The notes under the pieces are model-generated. The model searched no databases. It saw only the letters and a program-made list of their open reading frames with translations, and was not told the origin of the DNA. This document shows, piece after piece, positions 7,509 through 15,979 of a DNA stretch of 20,241 nt (its first letter is position 1; every line of letters starts with the position of its first letter). The position numbers and the translations under genes were made by a program. The stretch spans positions 1-20,241 of the forward strand of contig JANBQS010000354.1 in the NCBI GenBank assembly GCA_027577415.1, read 5' to 3'. The stretch is from Coemansia sp. RSA 922 (lineage: Eukaryota; Kickxellomycota; Kickxellomycetes; Kickxellales; Kickxellaceae).

Positions 7509-8029
7509 ATAATTTAGTCTTGTCGTATTCTAAAAAATATATATATTGGGGTGGCTGCATTCGCCCAACTCACATTGTTCGATTCTTCACACGCCAGATA
7601 GTGGCTGATATCCTTTCAAGAGATTTTTGAATAATTCGATTTTTTGAGGAGGCGATTCCACTTGACATGATATTTTGAATCGGCCTCATTCGAACTCTCC
7701 CTCATTTTTTGATCGAGATTCCATTCCGCCTTGCTTTTTTTGGGCGATTGTTCATTTAAATTTTTTTTTTTTTTTGCTAAATTTCTTTGCTGCACCTGTT
7801 GAGAGGCTGACTTTTTTTTTATCTCTATACACACGACACCGAGCTCTCTCCGATGAATGCACATTCTACTCTTTCAATCTCTCTTTTCCATGAGAGTCAC
7901 TTGAGGGCATGTAATCAGTAAGACATACATATTAGTCAGACATGCCCTGTTCCTTAGCATACCCTGAATCTCACACATCATCGCACTGCTCGCTTCTTGA
8001 CCAAATCCAAAATACTAACTTGGCCAACC
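7509..8029. other. Intergenic region, A/T-rich, no gene seen
   Basis: This holds the 3' flank of the secreted-protein gene and the promoter of the hydrolase. A TATA-like AATATATATATT run lies near 7540-7550, and homopolymeric T tracts sit near 7758-7775 and 7812-7820. A 9-bp inverted repeat lies at 7904-7948. Short frames on both strands are low complexity and not credible. A TACTAAC heptamer at 8013-8019 matches a perfect branch site, but I could not build an in-frame upstream exon that uses it. Confidence 0.55.
7904..7948. repeat. 9-bp inverted repeat upstream of the hydrolase
   Basis: AGGGCATGT at 7904-7912 is repeated as its reverse complement ACATGCCCT at 7940-7948, with a 27-nt spacer. 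It lies about 80-125 bp before the hydrolase ATG, so it could be a dimeric protein-binding site or an RNA hairpin in the leader. Chance occurrence is possible. Confidence 0.35.
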
Positions 8030-9268
8030 ATGACTACCTCGTTGCTTGTATCTGCTGGAGCTCGTCTTGCTGAGCCGCTGGCTATTACCTCATTAAGAGT
8101 CCAAGCCACTAGCTTCCCCGTACAACTGGTTACATGGCAGCCCAGCCACGCTAGTCCAATCAAGGGACACCAGATCTATGGCCAGGCCAGGAGTATTCGC
8201 TCAATTCTTGACTCCCACTGTCCTTCGCTGACCGACCCCTTATTGGCACACATGACGCCCACGCCTTTTTTAAATTCTGGCAACCTTCAGTCCCAGTACT
8301 GCATCCTCAATGCGCTGAAACGAGATCGGCACTCTAACATTGTCTACGACCGCGAACTATGTGCCATGAGCAATGGTGGCACAATTTCGCTGGATTGGTA
8401 CCCAGCAAGACGACCATTGGGCTATTTGGATTCAACTCCAATTGTTGTCGTTATGTCGGGAATCGCCGGTTCGTCATATGAGTACCATATTCGCTGTTTG
8501 GCAATGTCACTGGCAAATCAATCTATGGGCCGTGAATGCCGCGTTGTCGTAATGAACCATCGTGGCACAAGCAAGACGCCCTTGACGACTGGCAAGTTGT
8601 ACGACGCCCGAGACACTAGCGACTTTCGAGATATTGTTCAAGGGCTGAAAAACAGCTACCCACAAGCTCCGTTGGTTGGAGTCGGTTTCTCGATGGGTGC
8701 CAACCTGCTTACCAGATATTTGGGCGAGCAGGGAAGCAAATCGCCACTTGCTGCTGGAATCGCCATTTGCTGCCCCTTTGACATGCACGCGCTGGCTGTG
8801 GCGGTACATCGGAAATCACTGTTCAACGATCAAGTCTTCCATCCTACGCTGACATCGGCCTTTAAGCGCATGGCTAAGCGCAACTACGACGTACTCAAGG
8901 CTAGCTCTATTGGATATGACATGGACGCGATTATGAATGTCAAATGTTTGAGCGAGTTTGACTCTTTGACACACGCCAAGATGTACAAGGACTGCTGGGA
9001 TTATTACAGAGATTCGTCAAGTGCTGCGCATGTCGGCTATATCAGAACTCCATACTTAGCTATCAATACTGTAGACGACCCGACTTCTGTGGCAAGCTCA
9101 ATTCCCCTGGGGCACTTTAGAGAAAACCCGTATACTGCGCTGGCTCTTCTTGAGCATGGCGGCCATCTGGGCCTCTTTACTGGCATCAACCCCGAGATAT
9201 GGTACCTGAGCCCAGTTGCCGAGTTTATAAATGGTGTGCTCGCCTCTAGGCAAGCTTTGATTCTATAA
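8030..9268 (+). CDS. Alpha/beta hydrolase, ABHD1/3 - EHT1/EEB1/MGL3 family esterase
   Basis: The first in-frame ATG (8030, context CCAACCATGAC) gives 412 residues. Residues about 70-92 carry the family's PTPFLNSGNLQSQY segment, the counterpart of PTPWLxxGHLQTIY. The oxyanion loop is MSGIAGSS at 142-149, and NHRGTS sits at 176-181. The nucleophile elbow is GFSMG with Ser221. The acid is Asp349 or Asp350 in NTVDDP, and the base is His379 in EHGGHLG, so the triad is complete. Yeast relatives make or hydrolyse medium-chain fatty-acid ethyl esters or act on monoacylglycerols, and animal ABHD1/3 act on phospholipids; the substrate here is undecided. No clear membrane anchor is seen at the N-terminus. 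The gene converges on the DUF4246 gene with only 32 bp between stop codons. Confidence 0.92.
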   Translation: MTTSLLVSAGARLAEPLAITSLRVQATSFPVQLVTWQPSHASPIKGHQIYGQARSIRSILDSHCPSLTDPLLAHMTPTPFLNSGNLQSQYCILNALKRDRHSNIVYDRELCAMSNGGTISLDWYPARRPLGYLDSTPIVVVMSGIAGSSYEYHIRCLAMSLANQSMGRECRVVVMNHRGTSKTPLTTGKLYDARDTSDFRDIVQGLKNSYPQAPLVGVGFSMGANLLTRYLGEQGSKSPLAAGIAICCPFDMHALAVAVHRKSLFNDQVFHPTLTSAFKRMAKRNYDVLKASSIGYDMDAIMNVKCLSEFDSLTHAKMYKDCWDYYRDSSSAAHVGYIRTPYLAINTVDDPTSVASSIPLGHFRENPYTALALLEHGGHLGLFTGINPEIWYLSPVAEFINGVLASRQALIL

Positions 9269-9300
9269 GGGGGTCGTTAATATTTGCTAATAATTTTAAA

Positions 9301-11181
9301 CTAAGAGCTATATTCACTGTCACAGTCGCTGAGGTCTTTAGAACCGCATTGGTCGTAATAGCCGCCTACCCGTAGACGTGCCTCAAACTTGTACAGATCC
9401 TCTTGACACTCAAACTTGTGTATATCCTTAAATCTATCTCGCTTCCTACATTCCGCCCTGTGTAGTGCTTGAATAACATCGTCGTTTAAATTCAAATTGC
9501 CCATCTGCTCTGCCAACTTTGAGTCATCTGGCCGATCAGCTTGCGTCCAGCTAGGATCCTGTGGTGGGACAATTTCGGTAGAAAACATTTTAGTATAGGG
9601 GTCTGTTACATAGAATGAAATGTACCTGACATGTCCTGGCTTTGTCGGGTCAGCCAACTCGAATGCTGGCATCATTGTTTGGTAAAAGTTGGGGTAACAA
9701 ATCAAGCGACCAGCCTTGATCTCAATACCGCCAACCTCCTGCGAATAGCGACACCCGTACATGAAACCGTTTTCCACAATGTGAGACCGATAGAACTCTT
9801 CCTTTTCTTCTACACTTTTGAATAGTTTTCCTTCCACTGGGTCGCGGAACATAAGCTCTGCACTGGCAATGTTCTCGACGTCATAAAAGTATAAGCACAC
9901 AGCAAATATGCGCTCAAAACACCTACCCACCGCTTGCCATTTGCCACTCGCACAGCTTGGGTTGTCAGGCGTAAGATCAATACTAGCCATCTCCACTGAC
10001 GCTTGCAGCGATAATCCGCGCATACTGTAGGGTACAATAGGTCTACCAGAGGGGCTAAAAGGCAGCGGTTCGGGCTCGGTATACTTTAAAGCTTTAGCCC
10101 ATGCGCTTTTCAATGCAGTGGTATCAAGCGAGGTTCCATTTACATTAGCTATCCTTCCGTTCTGGCTGGTATGGCAGTAGTCATAACTGGTGGTCACAAA
10201 CCGTTGATACCCCTCAGGAACCGGCTTGCCCAGACCCAACAGGCCAATAACCTCATCTGGATGAAGCATACCGGGCTCTAAGCATTTTTCCCTGTTGAAT
10301 ACTGCACGCAAGCCACGGGGGTGGATTACATCGGTTGCCACTTGCTCCAATAGCGGTACAAACTTGGAAAACACCTTGGAAATGGCCTTGTACAAGCCTT
10401 CATACCGAGTTGGGTGCAGATTATTGATGTATGAGCGAATCGACACTGAGCCATCTTCACTAATGTCAAAATCTGTAGGCAGCCATCCCATGTACGAATG
10501 GTTGGAACTGAATATCTCGTATGCGTTTACCAAATGTGAAAGCCCAAGCTTTTCCAGTGGAACATAAATGTCCATGCTGTGACGCGCAATATCCTTGATA
10601 GTGCGCCCCACTGGCTCGGAGTTGTCCCTAGCTATGACATAACCCAAAGCAGCCTTGGGCGATGTAATAGGCTTGTCAAGGATTAGTGAGCTAGAAAATG
10701 CAAATGGATACATGAACGGGTCAATCAGCACCTGGGTAGCATCATGAAAATTGCTATCCTCGCTGCTCGAGTTAAGAGCAGCATGGTCACTTGCCAGCCT
10801 TAATACACCATCTTTAAACTCGCTAGCCAGCTCGCAGTCACTTGGAGTGTCATAAATCCAGACCTTGTCCACACCACCGAGCTCTTCTCCATTACATCCA
10901 CTTGCCTTGAGCTGTGCATAGTATTCAAGCTCTGCAAAGACGTATTCAACTTCTTTGTCAGTTAGCTTGAGGTCATTCTCGACTTGAGCAGTCCATTCCT
11001 GGCGCTTGCTCTCGTCGTGAAGCTGCTCGGCCCAGTTGGGTGTTGAACGGATGAGCGCACTGGCGTTGACCAAGAGCAGCTCTACACGGGTCTTTGGCAG
11101 GACTCCATACGATTTGTACAGTGTCCCCTTGGTATACAAATGACGAATGTCATCAAGGCAAAGTTTCTGGGAGGTAGACAT
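9301..11181 (-). CDS. DUF4246 family protein with substituted putative metal-site residues
   Basis: The ATG at 11181-11179 gives 626 residues (an in-frame TTG lies three codons upstream). The DUF4246 signatures are clear: SYINNLHP at 250-257, FYDVENI at 432-438, AGRLICYPNFYQ at 490-501, and DPTKPGH followed by a beta segment and VTDP at 511-527, then VPPQ. These form the C-terminal beta-rich core, which is thought to be oxygenase-like. From memory of the family, the usual WHVEGxxNE stretch here reads WQAVGRCFE (Trp415, Gln416), and the usual YQHR reads YQTM. The PGH histidine (about 517) is kept. The protein may therefore lack normal metal binding. Residues 1-120 are helical and charged. DUF4246 proteins are common and multicopy in fungi; their biochemical role is not established. 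Start and frame are secure. Confidence 0.9.
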   Translation of the reverse strand: MSTSQKLCLDDIRHLYTKGTLYKSYGVLPKTRVELLLVNASALIRSTPNWAEQLHDESKRQEWTAQVENDLKLTDKEVEYVFAELEYYAQLKASGCNGEELGGVDKVWIYDTPSDCELASEFKDGVLRLASDHAALNSSSEDSNFHDATQVLIDPFMYPFAFSSSLILDKPITSPKAALGYVIARDNSEPVGRTIKDIARHSMDIYVPLEKLGLSHLVNAYEIFSSNHSYMGWLPTDFDISEDGSVSIRSYINNLHPTRYEGLYKAISKVFSKFVPLLEQVATDVIHPRGLRAVFNREKCLEPGMLHPDEVIGLLGLGKPVPEGYQRFVTTSYDYCHTSQNGRIANVNGTSLDTTALKSAWAKALKYTEPEPLPFSPSGRPIVPYSMRGLSLQASVEMASIDLTPDNPSCASGKWQAVGRCFERIFAVCLYFYDVENIASAELMFRDPVEGKLFKSVEEKEEFYRSHIVENGFMYGCRYSQEVGGIEIKAGRLICYPNFYQTMMPAFELADPTKPGHVRYISFYVTDPYTKMFSTEIVPPQDPSWTQADRPDDSKLAEQMGNLNLNDDVIQALHRAECRKRDRFKDIHKFECQEDLYKFEARLRVGGYYDQCGSKDLSDCDSEYSS

Positions 11182-11429
11182 GGCAGACAAGCAGAAGAAT
11201 AGTGGGCAGAGCGATGTAATTTAATCAACACAAAATAAATAAATGTATGGAGCAAGACAAGACTGAAGAAGAGAAAGACGAAGAAAAGTGTCGCTCACTT
11301 TTCTCCCCCTTTAACGGCGTCGAACGAGCTTGTACTTGCTGCGGTTCTTGTACAAGGCGAAAATACGTAAAAGAGCGCGAATTTCTTTGCAGAAAGAGTA
11401 CGTATTTACATAAGAAACTCAAAGGCGGC

Positions 11430-11744
11430 TTACTGCGGCCACGCAGTCAGCACGCTTTGTTCAGTATAGCTTTGGAGTGTTTGTATCACTGCCCTCAAAG
11501 CACAAGTATTGTAATTGCCTAGTTGATTAATCATTGGAAATATCCTAGCATCGTGTAATCTGCCAGGATTATTTCTAACGCAAATCACTCTGCTACTGTC
11601 GGCTTTGCAACATGAAATGTGTTGGAGAAGGGTACGAAGGCAAAGCAGCAGATATCCAAGATAATTGCACCTCCTAGAATTATTGCTTACAATCTTACAA
11701 AGCAACTCGTCCAGCTGCAAGGAAACCACATGTGGAAATGTCAA
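11430..11744 (-). pseudogene. Relic of a PIF/Harbinger-type DDE transposase
   Basis: The minus-strand frame encodes PGRLHDARIF at 11567-11538. This resembles the PGSxHDARVF motif that carries the second catalytic aspartate of DDE_Tnp_4 (PIF/Harbinger) transposases. The residues before it (KADSSRVICVRNN) also line up with the usual QAVxDxxGRFxxVxxGxPG stretch if two residues are deleted. The frame has no convincing start and stops soon after. I see no first-Asp motif and no terminal inverted repeats. About 120 bases further along, in another frame, a basic segment with RIFALYKNRSKYK ends at a TAA (11313-11311) and could be the decayed region that follows in the same family. This looks like an old fragment rather than an active element. 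Confidence 0.4.
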
Positions 11745-11970
11745 CTATTAGCAAACGACAGCAAGGTGGCATGTCCGACAAGTGGTGTGTTTCCTTTTAG
11801 AAAGTCTGGATATGTCAATCGTACCAGCTTTCTACGGCGTGTATCCACAAGGGAGCCACATGGCAAGGTTCAAAAAGGGGAGTCGCCGATCCCCTCCTTT
11901 CTAATTTGGATGTGTTTGTGGACGGCGATTTCCCATCTTGTATCTGGTTATTTAGTGAGCGTAGCGAGCA

Positions 11971-11980
11971 TATAAAAATA
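11971..11980 (+). promoter_or_regulatory. Orphan TATA-like box
   Basis: TATAAAAATA matches the TATA consensus used elsewhere in the window, but no convincing coding sequence follows within 200 bp. It could serve a non-coding transcript, a distal start for the small secreted-protein gene, or be chance A/T-rich sequence. Confidence 0.25.
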
Positions 11981-12287
11981 TGTGTATATAGTATACGCCT
12001 TACCAGACACTTTTAGTGTCGTCGAGTTGTGTATTTTTACAGGTGGGCTGTGGAAGTCTGGAACATCTGATTCACGTGTGGTGTTGTGATTACCCTTGGG
12101 TAGACCGTTGGGCTGGTCATGCGGGTCAATGCGCTGTTCAGTGGTGCGCGCAACACTCTTCCTTTTTTGGAGACAATGTCCGAATATGGACAGCCTACTT
12201 TGTAGTCGTGTGCCCTTACTTTTTGTTGCAAAGCAGCCCACGCTCAGACCGCCAAGCAGAAGAACAGCAACTTGGCGAGAGGTCTGG

Positions 12288-12295
12288 TATAAATA
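12288..12295 (+). promoter_or_regulatory. TATA box of the 12466-12783 gene
   Basis: TATAAATA stands about 170 bp before the ATG. The intervening leader is rich in C, A and T with few G residues, as in a highly expressed fungal transcript. Confidence 0.55.
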
Positions 12296-12465
12296 CTGTC
12301 TACATGACGACAGGGCAGACATGCCTTTTATCTGCACATTGCTTTACATTTCCTCTCTAACCACCACATCACCTCCTTCTTTTCACTGCACGCCTCGTAT
12401 TCTCATCCGCCTTTTCAGCACACGCGCACGCTCTATTTTTACGACAACCTACAAACAATCCGACT

Positions 12466-12783
12466 ATGCGCTTCTTTATCATACTCGCTCTCATCACCTA
12501 CCTGGTGGCACTCGTCTATGCTGCCCCAGCCTCTGACTATGTCATGTTAAGCAACCCCGCTTACAAAGACTCGGCCAAGGTGTACACAAATTCGAAAACT
12601 GTATGCATAAACGTTGACAAAGCCTTCAATAAGTCCAATACTTGGGTCTTTACTTTGGGAAGGTCGGTGGAGCTGTACGCTGGTGCAAACTGCACTAAAA
12701 AGTTCTATACCACCAAGAGCAGCGCCAGATCTGCAATCGGTTATCAACACTCTATCATGTCTTTCAAGGTCCGTGCCAAGTAA
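12466..12783 (+). CDS. Small secreted protein, beta/gamma-crystallin-like
   Basis: The 105-residue protein starts with a textbook signal peptide (MRFFIILALITYLVALVYA), with cleavage probably near residue 19-20. The mature part of about 85 residues has just two cysteines (47 and 76), a pair that could form a disulfide. Its pattern resembles one small beta/gamma-crystallin or I36-inhibitor-like domain: a Cys strand followed by AFN, a Gly-containing hairpin, SVELYAGANCTKKF, then a terminal IMSFKV strand. Sequons lie at 55 and 75. Such small secreted proteins are often lineage-expanded in fungi; roles in wall, stress or interaction are not established. The gene has its own TATA box. Coding status is strong; the fold is an inference from pattern only. 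Confidence 0.75.
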   Translation: MRFFIILALITYLVALVYAAPASDYVMLSNPAYKDSAKVYTNSKTVCINVDKAFNKSNTWVFTLGRSVELYAGANCTKKFYTTKSSARSAIGYQHSIMSFKVRAK

Positions 12784-13019
12784 AAGCCCTGCTCGTAATC
12801 CTCTATTGTTTTCCTATCTAATGATTTATATTAGGCATAAAAACATATCAGATATATTTGCCTTAGGCGAGTACAGTTTAATTGGATTTCCCGCATTTCC
12901 TTTAACCACAATAGGGACAAATGATGCATGTGATATGTAAAACTGACATTCGGATAAGAAAAATCAAGCTTGTAATGGCTTTTCCTTACCTCTATTCCAA
13001 TTCTCATTAATTATTTATT

Positions 13020-14648
13020 ATGGTGCATATCAACGACCTTCACAGGGATGTCCTTGCTCAGATTTTATACAAGGCAGTAGCTGCCCCGGCAAAAAATCTA
13101 TCCGAGTGGAAGGTCAAGTTGCCCTTACTAGGCGTATGCCGCAAATGGACCGAACTGGCCCTGAGCTTTGTGTTTTACCAAGTGTTTGTAGAGCTTCCTG
13201 AGTTGCCAGGCCCTAGTTTGGATGCCCATTTTTTATGGACTTCCAATGCGGAGCTGCTTATCTCGCGCAGGTGTGTATTGAGGGCCTTACGCTTGACAAT
13301 TCAATTACCGTACGATGTTACTCCCGATCACATTCGGATCATTGCGCTGGAGATTCTAAAGTTGGATCGCGTTGACTGGCAGCATGTCAACTCGCTGGCT
13401 TTTACATTCGCCACCTGGACTTTTTATCTCTCGGCTAAACCGGTTTCTCAAGACGATAAGACTGCGACTGATGTTGCGCGCACCGCACAGTACTTTGCGC
13501 AGAATCTGCGGAATATAGCAGAGTTAGACTTTTGTTCCCTGAGCATCACATCCGCGGGGAAATTTATATTTTCCAATATCGCTACATTTTACGGCGGGAG
13601 GTTGCAGATCCTTAGATCGCAAGGGTTCATTTTGTTACCCATTACTTGTATTCCGAGAAACATCAGGGTGCTGGAGCTTACTCTGGACTCGTCGGCGGTT
13701 CGTGTGCTTCCAAGTATCTGCGGCGAGACACTCAAGGTGTTAAAGCTGGACGAGATTCCGCGTAACTTTGCCTGGCACCACTTCCGCTACGACATATTTG
13801 ACCTGCCTATTGTATTCCACCAGCTGACAGTTTTACACCTTACTTTCAAGGAAGAGTATATGTCGCTTACCGAAGCCGAGATAGATTACAAAGTGGCTTC
13901 GGGCGCACACTGCTGCGACCAGCTTTGCTTTCCCGCGCTCAGAGAGCTGTCCATTGAAAATTGTACTCCCGACTGCGACCTTCTATACGCCGACATTCCG
14001 TTTCCCAAGTTAAAGAAGGTGCACCTTTCGGGTTCTATTAACTGTATCCGCCACTGCAGTAGATTGAGGTTTAATTGGGTCCGTAACCTGAGTGTCGTTA
14101 TTCTTTCGGTTGATTCGGGCGATACAGCAGAAATCTACAGAGTCACCAACCATTTCTTCGCCGACATTCGCATCGGTCGAGCGGCGTCTCTACGTGTTAC
14201 TTATGGCTGGTTTGATCTGGATCCAGATGAAATGCGCTGGACTAATATCACAATACTCGAAGTCGACCAAGCCGACTACACTACAGTCTGCAAGGCGATA
14301 AGCCGGTTGCCTAATCTTTGTGAGTTGACCATAAGCAGCCTGGAATTTGGCAACTTGGTTTCGAGCGGCTCTACAGAGGACTCGGCGCTATTTATTAGCG
14401 CAGATCCAATGCTAGCCTGGGGCGAAAGACTAGCAATTCTTACCATATGTAATTTCGATGAGAATTGCCCTTTGTCACTTTGCATTGACGGCATTCAAGC
14501 GCTTCTTCTGCACGCGGGAGCACTCGAGAAGTTGATTGTACCAGAATCGGTCCATCGTCTCGTAGTCGGGTTTGTCGATATGTACAAGGATCGCTACTCT
14601 CACTTGGCCAATATACAATTGCTTATTGATGAGACTAACATGTACTAA
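13020..14648 (+). CDS. F-box-like protein with leucine-rich-repeat-like body
   Basis: This 542-residue single-exon protein begins with a divergent F-box-like segment at residues about 3-57 (INDLHRDVLAQIL, then LLGVCRKWTELALSFVFYQVF). In F-box proteins this segment contacts Skp1 in an SCF ubiquitin ligase. The rest consists of irregular repeats with Leu-x-x-Leu strands (LRALRLTI, IRVLELTL, LKVLKLDEI, LTVLHLTF, LRELSIENC, LKKVHLSG, LCELTISSL), as in LRR-type substrate-binding arms. The protein ends with LANIQLLIDETNMY. Many such F-box/LRR-like proteins occur as large families in Kickxellomycete genomes, so this is probably one member. The target is unknown. There is no signal peptide or membrane span. 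An AATAAA follows about 100 bases downstream. Confidence 0.75.
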   Translation: MVHINDLHRDVLAQILYKAVAAPAKNLSEWKVKLPLLGVCRKWTELALSFVFYQVFVELPELPGPSLDAHFLWTSNAELLISRRCVLRALRLTIQLPYDVTPDHIRIIALEILKLDRVDWQHVNSLAFTFATWTFYLSAKPVSQDDKTATDVARTAQYFAQNLRNIAELDFCSLSITSAGKFIFSNIATFYGGRLQILRSQGFILLPITCIPRNIRVLELTLDSSAVRVLPSICGETLKVLKLDEIPRNFAWHHFRYDIFDLPIVFHQLTVLHLTFKEEYMSLTEAEIDYKVASGAHCCDQLCFPALRELSIENCTPDCDLLYADIPFPKLKKVHLSGSINCIRHCSRLRFNWVRNLSVVILSVDSGDTAEIYRVTNHFFADIRIGRAASLRVTYGWFDLDPDEMRWTNITILEVDQADYTTVCKAISRLPNLCELTISSLEFGNLVSSGSTEDSALFISADPMLAWGERLAILTICNFDENCPLSLCIDGIQALLLHAGALEKLIVPESVHRLVVGFVDMYKDRYSHLANIQLLIDETNMY

Positions 14649-14744
14649 TAGAAGCTGATTATTCTAGTACTTAATCAAGAATGTATAGCCTCCTATAACA
14701 TATGTTTATACGGTTGCTTCTGATTGTTAAGAGATTTTTCTGCA

Positions 14745-14750
14745 AATAAA
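14745..14750 (+). terminator. Poly(A) signal AATAAA after the F-box gene
   Basis: A canonical hexamer lies about 100 bases after the stop codon at 14648, within A/T-rich sequence. Confidence 0.4.
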
Positions 14751-15097
14751 ATCTTCCGCAGCAGAGAAAATCGTAATTTAATTTGCGAGTACTTTTCAGA
14801 CAAGCTTGCAACGCTATGCCATTGGCAGCGTTCTCTTTGCCTTTTAAAATTAGCATTGCGTAAATGTTTCCGTTTGTTCTAATTGTTTCCAATTTCTTTG
14901 AATAAAAAACACGTCAGATTAAGATATGACGATTTATTTGAAGAGAGATTGATGCCCTTTGAATGCAATTATTGCGTTTGCCAATTTGAATTTATTTCAG
15001 GTTATCCAAGCAAGCTCGCCGGGTTTATGATGTCATTTTTTGCTTAGCTGTCACCTTCCAACTGTCTCGGGAGGAATGTTAAAAATATCTTTCCTAG

Positions 15098-15105
15098 TAT
15101 AAAAA
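15098..15105 (+). promoter_or_regulatory. TATA box before the methionine-less frame
   Basis: TATAAAAA lies about 120 bp before an ATG at 15220 and is followed by a C/A-rich leader with no upstream ATG. This is the same layout as at the intact genes, which suggests the locus was, or still is, transcribed. Confidence 0.55.
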
Positions 15106-15187
15106 CAGAGGCCGAGGCAGAGGCAGCTCAGTACATTCGAAAATTCACACGCACTTTTTCACCACCACCAGAAACACCACATAATAG

Positions 15188-15556
15188 TATTTTATTTTAT
15201 TAGTTAAGCTCTACAGTGAATGTCAAACACTACTACCTCACTGGGATACAACCAAACCTCGTGACTGCGAGGAAAAATATGCCGCGGTTATAGTTTTTAA
15301 GGATGGGACCAAATGTGTTAAGCTATTTCCGAAGGAAGTAACTGCGTTGAAGGATGATCCCGAGGCTTTTAGGAATGCAGTTATTGCATTGTTTCCTGAC
15401 TATGTTAGAAGTACCGTGGAAACAGTTTACTACTGTAGATACAAAGAAAAAATTACCTTGTCAGAAAGATACTATTGTGACGATGACGAAAAGAACGAGC
15501 CACCTCGCCTGGTTAGAATCAATGGCGAGCCATGCTCGGATTTTGAGCTAAATTGA
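15188..15556 (+). pseudogene. Methionine-less open frame, probable frameshifted small gene
   Basis: After a TAG at 15185-15187 the frame stays open for 122 codons up to a TGA at 15554-15556 and contains no ATG. Its sequence is protein-like: YAAVIVFKDGTKCVKLFP, then an acidic and aromatic middle with paired cysteines, and NGEPCSDFELN at the end. The only ATG after the TATA box (15220) is in another frame and gives 14 codons before a TGA at 15262-15264. Moving forward by one base near 15250-15262 would join that ATG to the long frame, so a single-base change in the genome, a sequencing error, or a true +1 shift would all explain it. No splice pair that I tested restores the frame. No family is recognised. 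Confidence 0.5.
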
Positions 15557-15937
15557 TAGTGAGACATCAACACAACCAATACCAATTTATGGAGACTTAT
15601 TAGGGTTGCAATTGAAATTTCTCGCTTGGTAATGTTGGATCCAAAACAATTGAGAGCAGTTTGGCTTCATAGGCACTTGTTCCAATTGCATTCACCTCAA
15701 TTCGTTAGTTCACAAGATCGCCTTGAACATACCAGCTTATGGACAAGCCTTTTTCATTTACCTCCTAGCAGTTTAGGTCGATGGGTTTCCTTAACCCACC
15801 TTTGAAAGCACCTATTATACTAGTCTTTATATTTAGTATAGTGCCCAATATTGACAATAGATTTAAATATGAATACTCTAAAGTAGCAAAACACGGCCTA
15901 CATTATTGCCGTTGCCATGATTAACTAACTAGCAAAT
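15557..15937. other. Intergenic region, nothing coding seen
   Basis: This A/T-rich stretch lies between the 3' end of the methionine-less frame and the 3' end of BTA1. No open frame of interest, repeat or structured RNA was recognised. Confidence 0.5.
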
Positions 15938-15943
15938 TTTATT
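15938..15943 (-). terminator. BTA1: Poly(A) signal AATAAA of BTA1
   Basis: Read on the minus strand, AATAAA lies about 40 bases past the BTA1 stop codon at 15982-15980, a typical distance for a fungal 3' end. Confidence 0.45.
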
Positions 15944-15979
15944 ACTTCTAATACATATGGTGACTTAATTTAAAGTAGA

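Larger units (their letters stand above)
11182..12465. other. Gene-poor 1.3-kb region
   Basis: It holds the promoter of the DUF4246 gene (left), a decayed transposase-like frame (11430-11744, minus), an orphan TATA-like box at 11971-11980, a perfect small hairpin at 12006-12020, and the promoter of the small secreted-protein gene (right). Other frames here start at TTG or GTG, overlap each other on both strands, and look non-coding. Confidence 0.55.
14649..15187. other. Intergenic region, no gene seen
   Basis: It contains the 3' flank of the F-box gene, with an AATAAA at 14745-14750, and the promoter of the methionine-less frame at 15188. A minus-strand frame of 73 codons (14671-14892) begins at TTG and is not convincing. 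A GAGGC/GAGGCAGAGGCAG short repetition follows the TATA box near 15107-15127. Confidence 0.5.

Noticed and set aside
7616..7893. Short frames on both strands in the 7.5-8.0 kb gap
   Set aside because: Low-complexity Lys/Phe/Ser sequence over homopolymer tracts with no supporting signals.
7918..8060. Possible intron with GTAAGA donor and TACTAAC branch site before the hydrolase
   Set aside because: Joining the only upstream ATG frame to the hydrolase frame gives stops or the wrong phase; the ATG at 8030 gives a complete protein without it.
11247..11522. Plus-strand 91-codon frame starting at ATG
   Set aside because: Composition is irregular, it overlaps the transposase-like relic on the other strand, and no domain is visible.
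11619..12360. Overlapping plus- and minus-strand frames of 110-130 codons
   Set aside because: They overlap each other on opposite strands, and none shows domains, signal peptides or promoter agreement.
14671..14892. Minus-strand 73-codon frame
   Set aside because: It begins at TTG in A/T-rich intergenic sequence and has no recognisable features.
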